Below are positions 1 through 7,789 of a DNA stretch of 64,000 bases, piece by piece. Source of the stretch: Terrimonas ferruginea DSM 30193 (GTDB taxonomy: Bacteria > Bacteroidota > Bacteroidia > Chitinophagales > Chitinophagaceae); NCBI RefSeq assembly GCF_000425585.1, contig NZ_AUDS01000010.1, positions 186,001 to 250,000 on the forward strand. Reading direction: 5' to 3'. The first letter of the stretch is position 1; each line of letters starts with the position of its first letter. The notes under the pieces are model-generated. The model was not told where the DNA came from. It saw only the letters and a list, made by a program, of their open reading frames with translations, and made no database searches. Made by a program: the position numbers and the translations under genes.

Positions 1-408
1 TTGGGTATTATTTCACTGGTGGTGATCCTGGCGAGTTCCAACTCACATTTCTGGGGTCACATTTTCTGGTTCCCTGGTGTACCGGTGCCCGTGAAAATCC
101 TGATGCTGCCGGTAGAATTGCTGGGTGTGTTCACCAAGCCTTTCGCCCTGATTGTCCGTCTTTTTGCGAACATGACGGCAGGTCACATCATCATCCTGAG
201 CTTTGTGAGCCTGATCTTCATCTTTGCTGAAATGACCAAAGTGGCGGGTGTGGCCTTTACGCCGGTATCCATTGCCTTTGCGGTGTTCATTTACATCATC
301 GAAGTGCTGGTAGCGTTTATCCAGGCCTTTATCTTCACCAACCTGACAGCGGTGTTTATCAGCCAGGCCATCGGTGATCATCACTACGAAGAAGACGTAC
401 ATCATTAA
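1..408 (+). CDS. atpB: ATP synthase F0 subunit a, C-terminal part
   Basis: This is the last 135 codons of the membrane subunit a of F1Fo ATP synthase, which carries protons past the c-ring. The gene runs in from before the window, so the start is not visible. Very hydrophobic helices are evident, and the segment VRLFANMTAGH contains the invariant arginine (residue 53 of the fragment) that faces the c-ring carboxylate. The last helices are followed by a short His/Glu/Asp-rich tail. It sits 38 bases upstream of atpE in the standard B-E-F-H order. The fragment is short but the motif is diagnostic. Confidence 0.95.
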   Translation: MGIISLVVILASSNSHFWGHIFWFPGVPVPVKILMLPVELLGVFTKPFALIVRLFANMTAGHIIILSFVSLIFIFAEMTKVAGVAFTPVSIAFAVFIYIIEVLVAFIQAFIFTNLTAVFISQAIGDHHYEEDVHH

Positions 409-428
409 TAACGAGTCTCTATTTTTAA

Positions 429-695
<267 letters not shown>

Positions 696-716
696 GGATA
701 GCTACCCAACTAAGTG

Positions 717-747
717 CTGTACCTGAAGCACAGGGCGGAGGGTACAG
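717..747 (+). other. Intercistronic hairpin between atpE and atpF
   Basis: The arms CTGTACC (717-723) and GGTACAG (741-747) pair perfectly around a 17-base loop and are followed by a T-rich run. It lies 21 bases past the atpE stop. It could stabilise the 3' end of the upstream message or partly terminate it, raising subunit c relative to subunit b. It lacks a clean U tract, so full termination is unlikely. Confidence 0.5.
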
Positions 748-750
748 TTC

Positions 751-795
751 TACTTTTGGCTTTTTGACTTTTGACTTTTGAATTTTTAATTTAAT
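751..795 (+). repeat. TTTTGAN heptamer array with a TACTTTTG box before atpF
   Basis: T-rich heptamers (TTTTGAC, TTTTGAC, TTTTGAA) run up to the atpF start region. At 751-758 there is a perfect TAnnTTTG match (TACTTTTG), which could act as an internal promoter giving a leader of about 35 bases. No convincing -33 element is visible. The same heptamer type recurs near 15.9, 28.4, 28.5, 41.4 and 49.8 kb. Confidence 0.55.
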
Positions 796-798
796 ACA

Positions 799-1293
799 AT
801 GAGTTTATTAACTCCTCATCTTGGTTTCTTTGTCTGGACCCTCGTGGCCTTTGTGATCGTGTTGCTGCTGTTGAAGAAATTCGCCTGGAAGCCCATCATC
901 AAATCGCTGAATGAACGCGAGTCCAATATTGCCAACTCAATCGCTACAGCGGAAAGAGTAAAGCAGGAAATGGCGCAAATGCAGAGTGAGAACGAAGCCC
1001 TGCTGGCCCGTGCACGTGAAGAAAGAGGACAGTTGCTGAAAGAAGCACGCGATACCAAAGACAAGATCATCAACGAAGCGAAAGAGCAGGCGAAAGTGGA
1101 AGCGAACAAGATCATCGCAGAAGCGCAGGTTGCCATCAACTCACAGAAAATGGCTGCCCTGACCGATGTGAAAAACCAGGTAGGTAAACTGGTGATCGAA
1201 GTAAGCGAGAAAGTGCTGCGCCAGGAACTGGCTTCAAAAGAAGCACAGGAAGCGCATATCAAGAGCCTGGTTGATGAAGTAAGAATGAACTGA
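799..1293 (+). CDS. atpF: ATP synthase F0 subunit b
   Basis: This is the 164-residue peripheral stalk subunit. One N-terminal transmembrane helix (about residues 8-26) is followed by KFAWKPI and then a long charged Ala/Glu/Lys/Arg-rich helix, the coiled-coil stalk that binds delta and F1. Length and layout are normal for the family. It lies in the atp gene series between atpE and atpH, separated from both by unusual hairpin-bearing spacers. Confidence 0.96.
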   Translation: MSLLTPHLGFFVWTLVAFVIVLLLLKKFAWKPIIKSLNERESNIANSIATAERVKQEMAQMQSENEALLARAREERGQLLKEARDTKDKIINEAKEQAKVEANKIIAEAQVAINSQKMAALTDVKNQVGKLVIEVSEKVLRQELASKEAQEAHIKSLVDEVRMN

Positions 1294-1307
1294 TACTTCA
1301 TTACCTA

Positions 1308-1352
1308 TCCCGAAACTTCGGGACCAAATTTTCAATCCCGGACCTCCGGGAT
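1308..1352. repeat. Twin short palindromes in the atpF-atpH spacer
   Basis: Two perfect hairpins with two-base loops stand in tandem: TCCCGAA-AC-TTCGGGA (1308-1323) and ATCCCGGA-CC-TCCGGGAT (1335-1352). The first contains CCGAAACTTCGG, a member of the CCGAAGNNTCGG palindrome family found elsewhere in this window. Neither is followed by a T tract, so they look like inserted palindromes or mRNA stability elements, not terminators. Confidence 0.7.
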
Positions 1353-1373
1353 CAAATCATCAAAATCAGATAA

Positions 1374-1937
1374 ATGCCAAACCCACGTTTAGCATCCCGG
1401 TACGCCAAATCACTGATCGATCTCGCGATCGAGAGAGGACAACTGGAAGAGGTATATACCGACCTGCAGTGGTTGCAGGCCGCCATCAAAGGCAGCCGCG
1501 AGCTGGTAACCCTGCTGCGCAGCCCGATCGTGAAATCCGACACCAAGAAGAAGATCATGGAAGCCGTTACAACCGGCAACATATCTCCACTGACAGCCGC
1601 TTTCAACAACCTGCTGATTGCCAAAGGGCGTGAATCAAATCTTCCCGAGATTGTGAACGCCGGTATCAAGCTGTACAAAGACCACAAACATATCCAGACC
1701 GTAACGCTGAAGACGGCCGTTCCCGTGAGCGATTCCGTAAAAGAAGCAATCGTAGCCAAGGTAAAAGAAGCCGGCGATTTTCCTTCCATCGAACTGGAAA
1801 CCGTGGTTGATCCAGGCCTCATCGGCGGATTTGTATTGCAGGCAGGTGATAAACTGGTGGACGCCAGCATCGCCTATGACCTGAAGGCAATTGCCAAGCA
1901 ATTTGATAACAACGATTTTATTTATAAAATTCGCTGA
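1374..1937 (+). CDS. atpH: ATP synthase F1 subunit delta
   Basis: This 187-residue protein links the peripheral stalk to the top of the alpha/beta hexamer. The N-terminal ARRYAKSLIDLA-like segment (here SRYAKSLIDLAIERGQLEEV) and the C-terminal VDPGLIGGFVLQAGDKLVDASI segment are hallmarks of the OSCP/delta family. It is the last gene before an intrinsic terminator, whereas atpA normally follows directly. The start ATG at 1374 gives the canonical N-terminus. Confidence 0.95.
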   Translation: MPNPRLASRYAKSLIDLAIERGQLEEVYTDLQWLQAAIKGSRELVTLLRSPIVKSDTKKKIMEAVTTGNISPLTAAFNNLLIAKGRESNLPEIVNAGIKLYKDHKHIQTVTLKTAVPVSDSVKEAIVAKVKEAGDFPSIELETVVDPGLIGGFVLQAGDKLVDASIAYDLKAIAKQFDNNDFIYKIR

Positions 1938-1958
1938 TCTCCTTTCTCCCGATTAGTA

Positions 1959-1990
1959 TCCCTGTCCCTCCGGACGGGGATTTTTTTTAT
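1959..1990 (+). terminator. Intrinsic terminator after atpH
   Basis: A nine-base stem (TCCCTGTCC / GGACGGGGA, with one G-U pair) with a short loop is followed by eight T residues at 1981-1988. It should end the atpB-E-F-H transcript before the metalloprotease gene. Confidence 0.85.
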
Positions 1991-2055
1991 AAGAGGAAAC
2001 ACCTGTTATGGTTTTTACCGTAAATTGTACAGCTAAACTCAACTCTACTCTGCTT

Positions 2056-5000
2056 ATGAAAAAGCTTTACACCATTCTTACGGGTGTTATGCTGAGCTAT
2101 GCCGTTAGTGCGCAGAGCTTTCAGCCTATACCTTTTACCAATCAACAAACCGAAGTAAAAAAATGTGCTACCGTCGAGGTGCTGGAGAATATGCGCAGGA
2201 CCAATCCGATGACGGTTAGTGATCAGCAGTTTGAAAGCTGGCTGCAGCAAAAGATCCGCGAACGCAGCCTTGAAGGCGCGCGCGTGCAGGCGATTGTAAC
2301 GATACCTGTAGTGTTCCACATCATTCATACCGGCCAGACAGTAGGTACCGGGGCCAACATCAGTGCCGCAGCAATTCAGCAACAATTGATACAGTTGAAC
2401 AAGGATTTTGGCAATCAGAACAATAGCCCTTACGCCGTAGCGGCGGATATGGAAATCCGGTTTGCCCTGGCAACAACCGATCCTTCGGGCAACATCCTTG
2501 CAGAACCGGGTATCGACCGTATTAACGGGTCGTCAGCAGGTTTTGGTGCAGGCCCTTATACTGTTGGCTATGCCAACCCTGCCAACAACGCGTTGACGAA
2601 TACGATCAAGCCGACAACTATCTGGGATGCAAACCGCTATCTGAATATCTGGGTGCTTAATATGGAGTCCAGCATCCTGGGTATTGCAACATTTCCCGGA
2701 ATGTCGGGCCTATCCGGCCTGAACGACAGCGAAACAGCGTCTACAGCAGGAGTAGCCGTTATTCCATCCTCTGTTGGTAGTGAATTTGTTCCGACCGGCG
2801 GATGCGCTGCGCAATTTGGCAAAGGTCGCACACTTACTCATGAGCTTGGTCACTTCTTTGGCCTCCGCCATATCTGGGGCGATGCTACCTGCGGCACAGA
2901 CTACTGCGGGGATACTCCCACACATCAGGGACAAAATGCCGGCGTACCTACGCACCCCAAACCCAACAGTTGCGGTACGGCGGATGAAATGTTTGAGAAC
3001 TTCATGGACTACACCGACGACGTAATCCTCAATACATTTACAGCCGATCAGAAAACAAGAATGCAAACGGTGCTGCTCAACAGCCCGCGCCGCGGAAGCC
3101 TTACCACCTCCACTGTTCCTGCAATCGATGCTCCTGTTTCCAACAGAATACAATTTAATCCCTGCCTTACAGCCGTAACTATTCCTGAAACAGGTCTTAC
3201 AGGCACTTATCCGCGCTACCGCGATACTACTTTCGCAATCCTGGTGGAAAACAAAGCGACAGGTGTCGCCACGGTGAACATCACGCCGGGCGGAACGGCC
3301 GTAAGCGGTTATCACTACCAGCTACTGACACCATCGGTAACGTTTGCCGCAGGCGATGTAAGAAAACTGGTGACGGTCCGCATTTTCGACAATGCCGAAA
3401 TCGATGGCAGCCGTACAATTACCCTGAGCTATGGCATTACAGGTACCGGTGTACAGGCCGGCACCTCCGCTCAAACACAGACAATCACCATCACGGATGA
3501 TGACAACGTAACGCCCAGCCAGAATCCGATCACGCTGTTAAGCCAGGATTTTGAGGGATCATTAACAGGCTGGAATATACTTGCTTCCGGCGGCATGCCT
3601 AACAACTGGATAGTATCTAACACCGGTTCTGCGGGTGGTACGGGTAACTGTGCTTATATCACCAACAGTACAACAGCGCCATATGCCAACAGCTATACAA
3701 AAACGGTTGCAGGCATTTCCTTGCTGAGAACACCTTTGATCAATGCATCCGGCTATAGCGGTTTGCAATTGTCATTCAAATACCGCGTGAGAGGCGAAGT
3801 AGTTGGCTCTACGGCCTATGACTATGGGCTGGCCACTTACCTGCCTGCGGCTACACCTACTACCTATACCAGAATTGTGGGCTCTCCGATATATGCAGGT
3901 ACCACTTCTGCCGTAACAGGTACAGCAACGCTTGCGCTGGCTGACGCAACATTTGCCAATGCTTCTTTCCACCTGGGCTTTTTGTGGAATAATGACGACG
4001 GCGGCGGCAACGACCCGGCCCTGAACATCGATGACGTCTTGCTGACCGCTTCTGCTACTACCATTGAAACGGCTGTTGGCAGCAGTTATGGATCAGATGT
4101 ACGGTCCGGCACCAGCAACCTGTTCCGCAGCACAGCCGGCAGAGTGATCGCTTCCCTCAATAATCTCAACAGCAGTATCAACAACGTTACGGCATCTGTA
4201 ACGCAATCAGGAACAGCCCTCGTAACGCTGGCCACCACGGTCGGTTCTTACCAGCGCAGCAGCAAAGTGATTACGCTTGTACCTGCTTCTGCCAATACCA
4301 GCGCTACCTACCAGGCTACACTGTATTTCACTACAGCGGAACTGGCCGATTGGGGTGCGAACGTTCCCAACCTGAAACTCATGAAAGTGAAAGACGGGGT
4401 AAACCTTGGTGCGGTGATTCAGGGAAGCGATGCGCAGCTCGTTACACCCACGGTGAATGACCTGCGTTCCACAAGAGGATATGTATCCTTCACAGCCAAC
4501 TTTACCGGTGGATTCTCACAATTCATACTGGTATCTGCCAACACAGTACTGCCTGTCAACCTGATCAGCTTTGAAGCGCGCGCACGCCGTTCGGACATTC
4601 AACTGACATGGGCAACTTCGCAGGAAACCAACAACCGTGGTTTTGCAGTAGAGCGCAGTGCAGACGGCAACAATTTCGAACGCATTGGCTGGGTAGATGG
4701 TAATGGTACTACTGCCGCCAGATCTGATTATCAATATACTGATACAGAGGTTCAGGCCGGAGTACTTTACTACTACCGTTTGCGCCAGACCGACCTGGAC
4801 AACCGCGAGAAACTGTCGGAGATCCGCACAGCCCGTATCGAGCAAACCAACCTGCTGGTGAGCCTGCGTCCCAACCCGGCCAGCGGCAAGGTATACCTGA
4901 CCGTAAGCGGCAGCAGTGCCAAGGCTGATGTGCGTTTGGTGAACAGCCTGGGGCAGGTAGTACGTCAATGGACTGGCCTCGCCACCTCCGGAAACCGTAC

Positions 5001-5094
5001 AGAGCTGGATATCAGTGGCTTGTCTTCAGGACTCTATCATATCGAAATACGTACCGGCGAGGAAGAGCATCGCGAGAAGCTGCTGATCCGCTGA
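2056..5094 (+). CDS. Secreted M43-type zinc metalloprotease with T9SS sorting domain
   Basis: This is a 1012-residue exported protein. The start at 2056 is chosen because it places a signal peptide (MKKLYTILTGVMLSYAVSA-Q) at the N-terminus. The zinc site HELGHFFGLRH (His262, Glu263, His266, His272) matches HExxHxxGxxH of pappalysin-like M43 peptidases, and FMDYT downstream fits the Met-turn. After the catalytic domain come a Calx-beta-like domain (near residues 370-480), a MAM/jelly-roll-like domain starting around LLSQDFEG, and a fibronectin-like segment (LTWATSQETNNRGFAVERS). The C-terminal module with RPNPASGKVYL is typical of type A T9SS sorting domains. The gene lies between atpH and atpA, with terminators on both sides. 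The target protein is unknown. Confidence 0.9.
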   Translation: MKKLYTILTGVMLSYAVSAQSFQPIPFTNQQTEVKKCATVEVLENMRRTNPMTVSDQQFESWLQQKIRERSLEGARVQAIVTIPVVFHIIHTGQTVGTGANISAAAIQQQLIQLNKDFGNQNNSPYAVAADMEIRFALATTDPSGNILAEPGIDRINGSSAGFGAGPYTVGYANPANNALTNTIKPTTIWDANRYLNIWVLNMESSILGIATFPGMSGLSGLNDSETASTAGVAVIPSSVGSEFVPTGGCAAQFGKGRTLTHELGHFFGLRHIWGDATCGTDYCGDTPTHQGQNAGVPTHPKPNSCGTADEMFENFMDYTDDVILNTFTADQKTRMQTVLLNSPRRGSLTTSTVPAIDAPVSNRIQFNPCLTAVTIPETGLTGTYPRYRDTTFAILVENKATGVATVNITPGGTAVSGYHYQLLTPSVTFAAGDVRKLVTVRIFDNAEIDGSRTITLSYGITGTGVQAGTSAQTQTITITDDDNVTPSQNPITLLSQDFEGSLTGWNILASGGMPNNWIVSNTGSAGGTGNCAYITNSTTAPYANSYTKTVAGISLLRTPLINASGYSGLQLSFKYRVRGEVVGSTAYDYGLATYLPAATPTTYTRIVGSPIYAGTTSAVTGTATLALADATFANASFHLGFLWNNDDGGGNDPALNIDDVLLTASATTIETAVGSSYGSDVRSGTSNLFRSTAGRVIASLNNLNSSINNVTASVTQSGTALVTLATTVGSYQRSSKVITLVPASANTSATYQATLYFTTAELADWGANVPNLKLMKVKDGVNLGAVIQGSDAQLVTPTVNDLRSTRGYVSFTANFTGGFSQFILVSANTVLPVNLISFEARARRSDIQLTWATSQETNNRGFAVERSADGNNFERIGWVDGNGTTAARSDYQYTDTEVQAGVLYYYRLRQTDLDNREKLSEIRTARIEQTNLLVSLRPNPASGKVYLTVSGSSAKADVRLVNSLGQVVRQWTGLATSGNRTELDISGLSSGLYHIEIRTGEEEHREKLLIR

Positions 5095-5121
5095 ATAGGA
5101 TAAGATTTGTGACTGAATCGC

Positions 5122-5153
5122 AAAAGACCCCGATATTTCGGGGTCTTTTTTTG
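5122..5153 (+). terminator. Intrinsic terminator after the M43 protease
   Basis: The stem AAAAGACCCCGA / TTTCGGGGTCTTTT ends in a seven-base T run. It closes the protease transcript directly upstream of the atpA promoter. Confidence 0.9.
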
Positions 5154-5182
5154 TTTCTCCGTCGCCGTTACCCTACTTTTGC
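5150..5182 (+). promoter_or_regulatory. Promoter of atpA
   Basis: TTG at 5151-5153 is followed after 20 bases by TACTTTTGC at 5174-5182, a full match to the Bacteroidota TTTG / TAnnTTTG promoter. Predicted transcription starts near 5186 and gives a leader of about 53 bases. This gives atpA its own promoter, separate from atpB-E-F-H. Confidence 0.8.
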
Positions 5183-5238
5183 AGCCGAAAATCAGGAGAG
5201 TTTCTCTCCCGTTCAAAAAGCAAAAAACCTATAGAGAT

Positions 5239-6816
5239 ATGGCAGACATTAAGCCAGATGAAATAAGTGCGATACTGCGTCAGCAGTTGAGCAATTTTAA
5301 CGCCAGTGCCGACCTCGAAGAAGTAGGCACCGTGTTGCAGGTGGGTGATGGTATCGCCCGCGTATACGGTCTCAGCAATGTACGTTATGGTGAACTGGTA
5401 GAATTTGACAATGGTGTTCGTGCTATTGCCCTGAACCTTGAAGAAGACAACGTGGGTGTGGTATTGATGGGTGAGAGCGGAGAAATCAAGGAAGGGGCTA
5501 ATGTACGCCGCACTGGTCAGATCGCTTCTATCAAAGTAGGTGAAGGCATGGTTGGCCGCGTGGTGAACACACTTGGTCATCCGATCGATGGTAAAGGCCC
5601 CATCTCCGGCGAACTGTATGAAATGCCCCTCGAGCGTAAAGCTCCCGGTGTAATCTTCCGTGAGCCTGTAAAAGAGCCGTTGCAGACCGGTCTCAAAGCG
5701 ATTGACGCGATGATTCCTATCGGCCGCGGACAGCGTGAGCTGATCATTGGTGACCGTCAGACTGGTAAAACAGCGATCGCCATTGACACCATCATCAATC
5801 AGAAAGAATTTTTCAAAGCAGGTCAGCCTGTATACTGTATCTACGTAGCCATCGGTCAGAAAGCTTCTACCGTTGCAGGTGTGATGAAAACCCTGCAGGA
5901 CAATGGCGCGATGGAGTACACTACCATCGTAGCGGCTTCTGCGAGCGACCCTGCTCCCCTGCAGTTCTACGCTCCATTCGCCGGTGCGGCCATCGGTGAG
6001 TTCTTCCGTGATACCGGCCGTCCTGCACTGATCATTTATGATGACCTTTCAAAGCAAGCGGTGGCTTACCGTGAGGTATCCCTGCTGCTGCGTCGTCCTC
6101 CAGGACGTGAGGCTTATCCCGGTGACGTATTCTACCTGCACAGCCGTTTGCTGGAACGCGCCGCGAAAGTGATCAACAACGACGAGATCGTTAAAAACAT
6201 GAACGATCTGCCGGAGTCTATCAAACACCTCGTAAAAGGTGGTGGCTCACTGACCGCTCTGCCGATCATTGAAACACAAGCCGGTGACGTATCTGCCTAC
6301 ATTCCTACCAACGTGATCTCCATCACCGACGGACAGATCTTCCTGGAGTCTAACCTGTTCCTCTCCGGCATCCGCCCGGCGATCAACGTAGGTATCTCCG
6401 TAAGCCGTGTAGGTGGTAACGCCCAGATCAAGTCGATGAAGAAAGTAGCCGGCACACTGAAACTGGACCAGGCGCTCTACCGCGAGATGGAAGCATTCTC
6501 CAAATTCGGTGGTGACCTCGATGCCGCTACCAAAAACGTAATCGACAAAGGCGCCCGTAACGTGGAAGTACTGAAGCAACCTCAATTCTCTCCATTCCCG
6601 GTAGAGAAACAAGTTGCCATCATCTACCTCGGTACCAACGGTCTGATGCGTGACGTAGCTGTAAGCAAAGTGAAGGAGTTCGAAGAACACTTCCTGATGG
6701 AAATGGAAAACAAACTGCCCGATGTACTGGCGCAGTTCAAGAAAGGTAATCTGCCCGACGACGGCATTAAGAAAATGGTTGACCTGGCGAATTCCATCAT
6801 TCCCCAATACAAATAA
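5239..6816 (+). CDS. atpA: ATP synthase F1 subunit alpha
   Basis: This is the 525-residue non-catalytic nucleotide-binding subunit of F1. The Walker A motif [13 protein letters not shown], the segment [16 protein letters not shown], and [25 protein letters not shown] are all present, and the length is normal. The start at 5239 ([13 protein letters not shown]) matches the usual N-terminus. An upstream in-frame ATG at 5179 overlaps the promoter box and is rejected. The gene has its own promoter and terminator, and the gamma subunit gene that usually follows alpha is absent. Confidence 0.97.
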   Translation: MADIKPDEISAILRQQLSNFNASADLEEVGTVLQVGDGIARVYGLSNVRYGELVEFDNGVRAIALNLEEDNVGVVLMGESGEIKEGANVRRTGQIASIKVGEGMVGRVVNTLGHPIDGKGPISGELYEMPLERKAPGVIFREPVKEPLQTGLKAIDAMIPIGRGQRELIIGDRQTGKTAIAIDTIINQKEFFKAGQPVYCIYVAIGQKASTVAGVMKTLQDNGAMEYTTIVAASASDPAPLQFYAPFAGAAIGEFFRDTGRPALIIYDDLSKQAVAYREVSLLLRRPPGREAYPGDVFYLHSRLLERAAKVINNDEIVKNMNDLPESIKHLVKGGGSLTALPIIETQAGDVSAYIPTNVISITDGQIFLESNLFLSGIRPAINVGISVSRVGGNAQIKSMKKVAGTLKLDQALYREMEAFSKFGGDLDAATKNVIDKGARNVEVLKQPQFSPFPVEKQVAIIYLGTNGLMRDVAVSKVKEFEEHFLMEMENKLPDVLAQFKKGNLPDDGIKKMVDLANSIIPQYK

Positions 6817-6833
6817 GCCAAGCTCTTATAGTG

Positions 6834-6865
6834 AAAGCCCCGCCAAGCAGCGGGGCTTTTTTTGT
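6834..6865 (+). terminator. Intrinsic terminator after atpA
   Basis: The stem AAAGCCCCGC / GCGGGGCTTT with a short loop is followed by seven T residues. It closes the atpA transcript before the repeat array at 6866. Confidence 0.9.
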
Positions 6866-7050
6866 GAATAAGGCAATAAGTGAGTAGGTGAATAGTGAAT
6901 GGTGAATGGTGAATCGTGAATCGTCAATAAGGCTGTTACCTAATACCTATAACTTACTACTTAATAATTCCGCCTTCCGCCTTACCCCTTCCGCCTTACC
7001 CCTTCCGCCTTACCCCTTCCGCCTTACCCCTTACTCCTTCTGCCTTATAC
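6866..7050 (-). repeat. Composite heptamer array R1 (reverse orientation)
   Basis: The order is ATTSACN-type heptamers in reverse (GTGAATGGTGAATCG) at about 6885-6929, the junction word GGCTGTT (6931-6937), TAAGTAN-type heptamers in reverse (TAACTTACTACTTA), and then four copies of a 14-base CTTCCGC/CTTACCC double heptamer (about 6972-7030). It is the mirror image of array R2 at 11332-11484, so the two bracket the operon between them. Confidence 0.85.
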
Positions 7051-7052
7051 CT

Positions 7053-7060
7053 TATATTTG
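7053..7060 (+). promoter_or_regulatory. -7 box of the LytTR regulator gene
   Basis: TATATTTG is a full TAnnTTTG match 10 bases before the ATG at 7071. It sits at the edge of array R1. The predicted leader is only about six bases. No clear -33 TTTG is visible within the array. Confidence 0.65.
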
Positions 7061-7070
7061 TCACCACGCT

Positions 7071-7781
7071 ATGAAAGAAGACCTGCCTCCACAATGCCTC
7101 ATCGTAGACGACAACCGCGTTGCACGTCTCATGCTCCGCCAGTTCCTGGAAAAGATCGCGGTGGTGCAGATCGCCGGTGAGTGCGAAGACGCTATTTCCG
7201 CGCGTAAAGTGTTGCAGGAAAAACCGGTCGACATACTTTTCCTCGACATCGAGATGCCGGGAATGAGCGGTCTCGAATTACTCAAAGTTTTACCTGAAAA
7301 GCCTCTCACCATTCTTACCACGGCCAAGCAGGGTTATGCAGTGGAAGCTTTTGAACTGAACGTGGTGGATTACCTCGTAAAACCTTTTTCTTTTTCCCGG
7401 TTGATATTGGCTGTAGAACGCGCAGTGGAATTGTTGCGCGGCAAAGACACCCAACTCAGCCAGATATCTCCCGATTTTCTTTTTATCAAAGAAAGAAAAG
7501 TAATCCGCAAGCTCGACCTCAACGACATTTTATGGATGGAAGCGAAAGGTGACTACGCCCGCGTGCACGTGCCCGGCAAAAGTTATATCATTCATTCAAG
7601 CCTGCGCCTGCTGGAAGAACGTTTGCCAAGCCCGCGTTTCATTCGCGTACACCGCAGCTATATCATTGCCCTTGATAAGATCGATTATATCGAAGACATG
7701 GTCGTGCATATTCACGATGTGGCTATTCCTGTGTCCGAATCATACCGCGATCAACTATTACAAAACCTTCATCTGCTGTAA
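7071..7781 (+). CDS. LytTR-family response regulator
   Basis: This is a 236-residue transcription regulator. The receiver domain spans about residues 8-125, with acidic pair Asp13/Asp14, the phospho-acceptor Asp59 in LFLDIEMPGMSG, and the conserved Lys in YLVKPFSF. The LytTR DNA-binding domain spans about 137-236 (LFIKERKVIRKLDLNDILWMEAKGDY, FIRVHRSYII). The start at 7071 was chosen because it begins just before the receiver fold and fits the promoter. Upstream in-frame codons lie inside the repeat array. The gene is eight bases from a hybrid kinase and is most likely its output partner. Confidence 0.92.
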   Translation: MKEDLPPQCLIVDDNRVARLMLRQFLEKIAVVQIAGECEDAISARKVLQEKPVDILFLDIEMPGMSGLELLKVLPEKPLTILTTAKQGYAVEAFELNVVDYLVKPFSFSRLILAVERAVELLRGKDTQLSQISPDFLFIKERKVIRKLDLNDILWMEAKGDYARVHVPGKSYIIHSSLRLLEERLPSPRFIRVHRSYIIALDKIDYIEDMVVHIHDVAIPVSESYRDQLLQNLHLL

Positions 7782-7789
7782 TACTGTTC

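Noticed and set aside
1308-1352. Twin hairpins as an intrinsic terminator in the atp operon
   Set aside because: Neither hairpin is followed by a T tract, and atpH follows within 25 bases.
6972-7030. CTTCCGC/CTTACCC repeats as a CRISPR array
   Set aside because: The 14-base tandem units have no unique spacers, and no cas genes are present.
6906-7070. N-terminal extension of the LytTR regulator
   Set aside because: The translated sequence is only heptamer repeat (LPPYPFRLTPYSF-like) and lies upstream of the -7 box.
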